Shown piece after piece: positions 7,703 to 10,000 of a DNA stretch of 10,000 nt (position 1 is the first letter of the stretch; each line of letters begins with the position of its first letter). The DNA comes from Cristatella mucedo (taxonomy: Eukaryota > Bryozoa > Phylactolaemata > Cristatellidae): positions 4,225,001-4,235,000 of the forward strand of contig WPIO01000015.1 in the NCBI GenBank assembly GCA_009760855.2. Reading direction: 5' to 3'. Both the position numbers and the translations under genes were made by a program. The notes beneath the pieces were generated by a model, which did not search any database, was not told the DNA's origin, and worked only from the letters and a program-made list of their open reading frames with translations.

Positions 7703-7860
7703 GTGATGGCACACCAGGTAAGGCGGTTGCTTTCATGACCTCGGCCCCGAGGTCGTGGGTTCGATTCCTGCGGTGGGCAATTCTTTATCGCCACTGCAAG
7801 CGGTGGTGATAGCCGTAAAGGCTTTTCTGTCGCTATACAAAAAGAGGCTGTTTAATCAGC
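7703..7860 (+). mobile_element. tRNA-derived SINE, copy 2 (best preserved)
   Basis: The head starts GTGATGGCACACCAGGTAAGG, the A-box/D-arm part. A perfect 8-bp hairpin follows, GACCTCGG-CC-CCGAGGTC (7737-7754), in the anticodon/variable-arm position. The B box GGTTCGATTCC lies at 7758-7768. The body contains CCACTGCAAGCGGTGG, then AGCCGTAAAGGCT, the tail core TTCTGTCGCT and finally GAGGCTGTTTAATCAGC, which ends near 7860. The last block is shared with copy 3 but absent from copy 1, so it is part of the element and defines the 3' end. The head deviates from a functional tRNA (mismatched stems, no proper anticodon arm). No clear poly(A) or target-site duplication was found. It sits directly after the AT-rich tract. 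Confidence 0.82.
7758..7768 (+). promoter_or_regulatory. Pol III B box of SINE copy 2
   Basis: GGTTCGATTCC is a consensus B box, about 40 nt downstream of the A-box-like segment. Intact internal boxes mean this copy could in principle be transcribed by RNA polymerase III. Confidence 0.7.
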
Positions 7861-7914
7861 TATGATTCGCAGGCGGCGGACGACGAGCATCAATTACAAT
7901 TGCAAGGAGCTGCA

Positions 7915-7932
7915 TTCTCTCTCTCTCTCTCT
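7915..7932 (+). repeat. (CT)n microsatellite
   Basis: A short pure CT run grades into CTTTCTTT. It is a simple repeat with no other context. Confidence 0.9.
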
Positions 7933-8470
7933 TTCTTTAGCGGCATTGCTTACATCTAGTAACAAATTGATTACGCGATTGATTGCACGTCCTGAATATA
8001 GCAAGCGAATGAGATTGAGTAAAACTTTGAAGAACTCTGACGCCGCCGCCACCGCTCTTGGCCTCTGGTGGTTGCAAGGTGAGACAGCAGGACAAAGTGT
8101 AGGCACGAAGCCGACCTCTCTGGAGCTGCCGCCGCCCGTTTTCTTGTAACCCGAACCCGCTATAGCAGCGTCGCAGACCATTGGAACTGCAAAACGCCTC
8201 CGGCGAACGGCGGCGCGGATGACATGGACCAATCAGAGTTGCCGAAAAAAAGTCTCGCTGGGTACAAAGATGATCTCGCCGCCTGTCGCGTATCTGTCTA
8301 ATCTTGTACCGACGAGGCGCGGACACGTCAGGCTTCGTCCGGAAATCAAGCCGCTCGGATAGCAAGTTTGTAAGGACGAGCGCGTCACATCCGCCGATAT
8401 GTGGTGCAGCCGAGCAGGTCTGCTGCATCACAGATAAGGAAAGTGATGGAACTCTGGAACTTGCAAGTTT
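7933..8470. other. Unassigned stretch, GC- and CpG-rich from about 8160
   Basis: No exon is recognisable. The minus frame of 234 codons (7937-8641) is the longest in the window, but it has no domain and is low-complexity and arginine/serine-rich, as expected from GC-rich DNA. An inverted-CCAAT-like pair is visible (CCATTGG near 8180 and CCAATCAG at 8229-8236). A CCGGAAAT ETS-like site lies at about 8339-8346. Confidence 0.4.
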
Positions 8471-8471
8471 A

Positions 8472-8532
8472 CGCGCACGCGCTGGCGACGAACGGCGCAT
8501 GCGTCGGCGGGAAGTGCCGGAGTACCGGAAGT
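8472..8532. promoter_or_regulatory. Candidate CpG-rich promoter motif cluster
   Basis: Within about 60 nt there are two NRF-1-like half-palindromes (CGCGCACGCGCT at 8472-8483 and GGCGCATGCGTC at 8494-8505), an E2F/ETS-like GGCGGGAAG at about 8506-8514, and a consensus ETS site CCGGAAGT at 8525-8532. The surrounding region is CpG-rich, and CCAAT-like motifs lie about 240 nt upstream. This combination is typical of TATA-less housekeeping promoters in animals, but such motifs are frequent by chance in GC-rich DNA, and no adjoining gene was recognised. Confidence 0.25.
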
Positions 8533-8666
8533 CGATGTTTCTGGGTTCGGTGCGGCGGATGGTCACTCCCCGAGCATTCCGGCAGAGTGAGCCAATCCGC
8601 GAATGGCCTGCAGAGGTCGTTTCCAGATGCCAGTGTTTCAAACTGCCATTCTCAGTAGTACCGCGA

Positions 8667-8707
8667 AGATAAGCTGCGGCTTAAGCGTGAGATAAGCTGT
8701 GGCTGTA
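8667..8707 (+). repeat. Two tandem AGATAAGCTG units, 23-nt period
   Basis: GATAAGCTGCGGCTTA at 8668-8683 recurs as GATAAGCTGTGGCTGTA at 8691-8707. The first unit is a perfect TAAGC-TGCG-GCTTA hairpin. Each unit starts with AGATAAG, a consensus GATA-factor site. The pair could be a regulatory element or a simple duplication. Confidence 0.55.
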
Positions 8708-9216
8708 GCTCAGAATTGGCCACCGGCCAACCTTCGGCCGGGGACGAGCCACGGCCGGCCAAGGTGGCGGGCGGTACGCACGATTGGCACGGAGGGTCGA
8801 TCTGTGGGCGTGCGTCTTTAATTGGAATCGCTCATCCGTCAACATGGCTGGATGCGAGTGCGCGGCGGCTGGCGGCCTACTGCAGACAGGCTGCCGTGCC
8901 AGTGAATGCTGCTGCCAGTTACTGAAATCGGACACTGGTGCGGAAACGGGTAGTAGTGGCTTCCATACTCCCGAACGACACTAGGCCGCAAGCGTGGGGT
9001 TAGCTAGGCAGCGCACTCGTCTCGTAGCTCCGACACACGACGATCGTATCGGCGAAGCTGCTGCGAGCCACGGAATTGCGGTCAGCGATTTGCAGGCGCA
9101 GCCCGTGATGGGCGCACGCACGCCGACTGCAGCGGGACATGGCCAGCTCCCGAATAAAGCCCGCGCGTATCCGCATCCGCAGAGAAGGAACATCGGGAAC
9201 GTCGCCCAAAAACAAA
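8708..9216. other. Unassigned GC-rich stretch
   Basis: No gene is confirmed. At 8716-8764 there is a cluster of overlapping GGCC/CCGGCC inverted repeats, including TTGGCC-ACC-GGCCAA. A 46-codon frame with a good start context (AACATGG, 8844-8984) is cysteine-rich but matches nothing I recognise. Overlapping open frames on both strands at 8981-9245 reflect the scarcity of stop codons in GC-rich DNA. Confidence 0.4.
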
Positions 9217-9245
9217 TGACATTTGACATTTTAATGACATTTTAA
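9217..9245 (+). repeat. TGACATTTTAA tandem repeat
   Basis: TGACATT (9217-9223) is followed by two exact 11-nt units TGACATTTTAA (9224-9234, 9235-9245). It is a short slippage repeat. Confidence 0.8.
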
Positions 9246-9647
9246 AGGGCACGGCATTGCTTTAAGCAGCTGTGCCGCGTGCACTGTGCAGCGGACGCTC
9301 GCATTTGCTGTATCTGTGCGAAGAAATTCCCAAGGAATCACTTATGAATGAAAGACGATATCAGCTCCGTGATGTGCCTACTGCCGCTTCTACGATATGA
9401 AAAACTGTGGGTCCCCTTCGTTGGGATACCACAGCCTAGTTGGTCCATGCATTTGCGACATTGCGTCTCGACTTCTGTAACTCGCTACTCGCAGGATCTT
9501 CGGGTGCTTCTCGGAGGCACAGTTTGTGCACAACTTAAGAGCTGGTTTTGTCTGACTAGTTACACCAACCATTTTTATTACGTAATCCCTAGCCGCCCAA
9601 AAGTCGTCTTGCCGACTCTCAGCGTGTGTACGTCGGAGCTCGCCGGG
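9246..9647. other. Unassigned stretch
   Basis: No gene or repeat is recognisable. Open frames on both strands here lack any domain I recognise. Confidence 0.4.
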
Positions 9648-9691
9648 CCGCCATTTTGGCCGAAGAAAACGCCACTCCGCGCCTGCGCCGA
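9648..9691. promoter_or_regulatory. YY1-like and NRF-1-like motif pair
   Basis: On the minus strand GCCAAAATGGCGGC (about 9648-9661) resembles the YY1 consensus AANATGGCGGC. About 20 nt away CGCGCCTGCGCC (about 9679-9690) resembles NRF-1. YY1 with NRF-1 is a common pairing at TATA-less promoters. The YY1 orientation points leftward, into a 179-codon minus frame (9390-9929), but that frame starts upstream of the motif, so the two do not form a coherent gene model. Confidence 0.25.
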
Positions 9692-9910
9692 ACGCTGAAG
9701 CAGCGGCGGCTCCATTGAGTGTCAAAGCTTTGAGCCCGAACCGGTGGCTTTTAAGCTCGGCGTGCTTTACAGCCGTCGGACTTGCGGTGGGCTTTTTAAA
9801 TGCTCCAATTGACGAAAGGAGGCTCGCTTCAAAGCCTTTCAAATCGAGCGTCGTGCCCGACTCATTCGTAAGCAGCTTCATTGTCCAGCTCTTCCCGCAG
9901 CTTCCCGAAG
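9692..9910. other. Unassigned GC-moderate stretch
   Basis: No recognisable gene. Both strands happen to be open (minus 9390-9929, plus 9715-9951), so the open frames carry little weight. Confidence 0.35.
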
Positions 9911-9927
9911 ACTCTCTCTCTCTCTCC
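9911..9927 (+). repeat. (CT)n microsatellite with adjacent palindrome
   Basis: A short CT run is followed by a perfect 14-nt palindrome, GAAAAATATTTTTC, at 9930-9943. Confidence 0.85.
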
Positions 9928-9963
9928 ACGAAAAATATTTTTCTTCGCTAAAACGATTAGCGG

Positions 9964-10000
9964 ATAAGATGAAATAGGGGATACGCAGTATAAGATGAAA
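9964..10000 (+). repeat. ATAAGATGAAA direct repeat at the window edge
   Basis: An 11-nt block occurs at 9964-9974 and again at 9990-10000, a 26-nt period. The second copy ends exactly at the window edge, so this may be the start of a longer tandem array. Confidence 0.6.

Noticed and set aside
7937-8641. Longest open frame, 234 codons on the minus strand
   Set aside because: It shows no recognisable domain, is arginine- and serine-rich as GC-rich random sequence would be, starts in a CT microsatellite region at its 3' end, and other frames on both strands are open over much of the same DNA.
8844-8984. 46-codon cysteine-rich frame with good start context
   Set aside because: Only the AACATGG start context supports it. 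No signal peptide, cysteine spacing pattern or homology is recognisable, and cysteine codons (TGC) are frequent in this GC-rich repeat-like sequence.
9390-9929. 179-codon minus frame near the right edge
   Set aside because: No recognisable domain. The plus strand is also open over most of it, and the first residues come from a CT repeat (alternating Glu and Arg). It could be part of a dispersed repeat, but I cannot support a gene call.
1-10000. CRISPR array, prophage, operon or other bacterial system
   Set aside because: There are no regularly spaced repeats, no ribosome-binding-site-preceded gene strings and no long compact coding frames. The SINEs and LINEs indicate an animal genome.

Overview
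The window looks like non-coding, repeat-rich DNA from an animal nuclear genome. I found no intact protein-coding gene, rRNA, functional tRNA or CRISPR array. The evidence for an animal genome is decayed LINE (non-LTR retrotransposon) coding sequence, tRNA-derived SINEs with internal pol III boxes, many simple-sequence repeats, and CpG that is not obviously depleted. The last point suggests an invertebrate. A tick or other chelicerate is my weak guess from overall texture, and I cannot confirm it. Open frames are short, overlap on both strands and show no recognisable domain outside the transposon remnants.

Layout. 1-1447 is unassigned. 1448-1590 is SINE copy 1. 1591-3060 is unassigned, AT-rich between about 1740 and 2150, with small tandem repeats and hairpins at 2591-2712. 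3061-3114 is a tandem duplication. 3310-3722 (minus) is the reverse transcriptase core of a CR1/L2-like LINE, broken by frameshifts and stops. 4262-4343 is a CT-rich microsatellite. 4590-4690 (minus) is a LINE 3' tail. 5550-5745 is SINE copy 3, split by a (CAG)n expansion. 6430-6682 (minus) is the C-terminal end and 3' tail of a LINE of the same kind. Its upstream edge merges into a nearly perfect 81-nt palindrome at 6648-6728. 6968-7057 (minus) is another LINE 3' tail with its (TTA)n end. 7340-7680 is a very AT-rich tract ending in TATAT/TTATA repeats. 7703-7860 is SINE copy 2. 8160-9250 is GC- and CpG-rich, with a cluster of promoter-like motifs at 8472-8532 and a second cluster at 9648-9691. 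Simple repeats lie near the right edge.

How the parts relate. All four LINE pieces are on the minus strand and share motifs or a 3' stem-loop, so they belong to one family or to close relatives. All three SINE copies are on the plus strand, and comparing them gives a composite of about 150 nt: a tRNA-like head with A and B boxes, a body, and a conserved tail. The SINE and LINE 3' ends do not look alike here, so I cannot name the SINE's partner LINE. The most distinctive observations are the 35-bp-arm palindrome built on LINE codons, the CAG expansion inside the SINE, and the splice-donor-like A-box region of the SINE. I did not find a novel multi-gene system.
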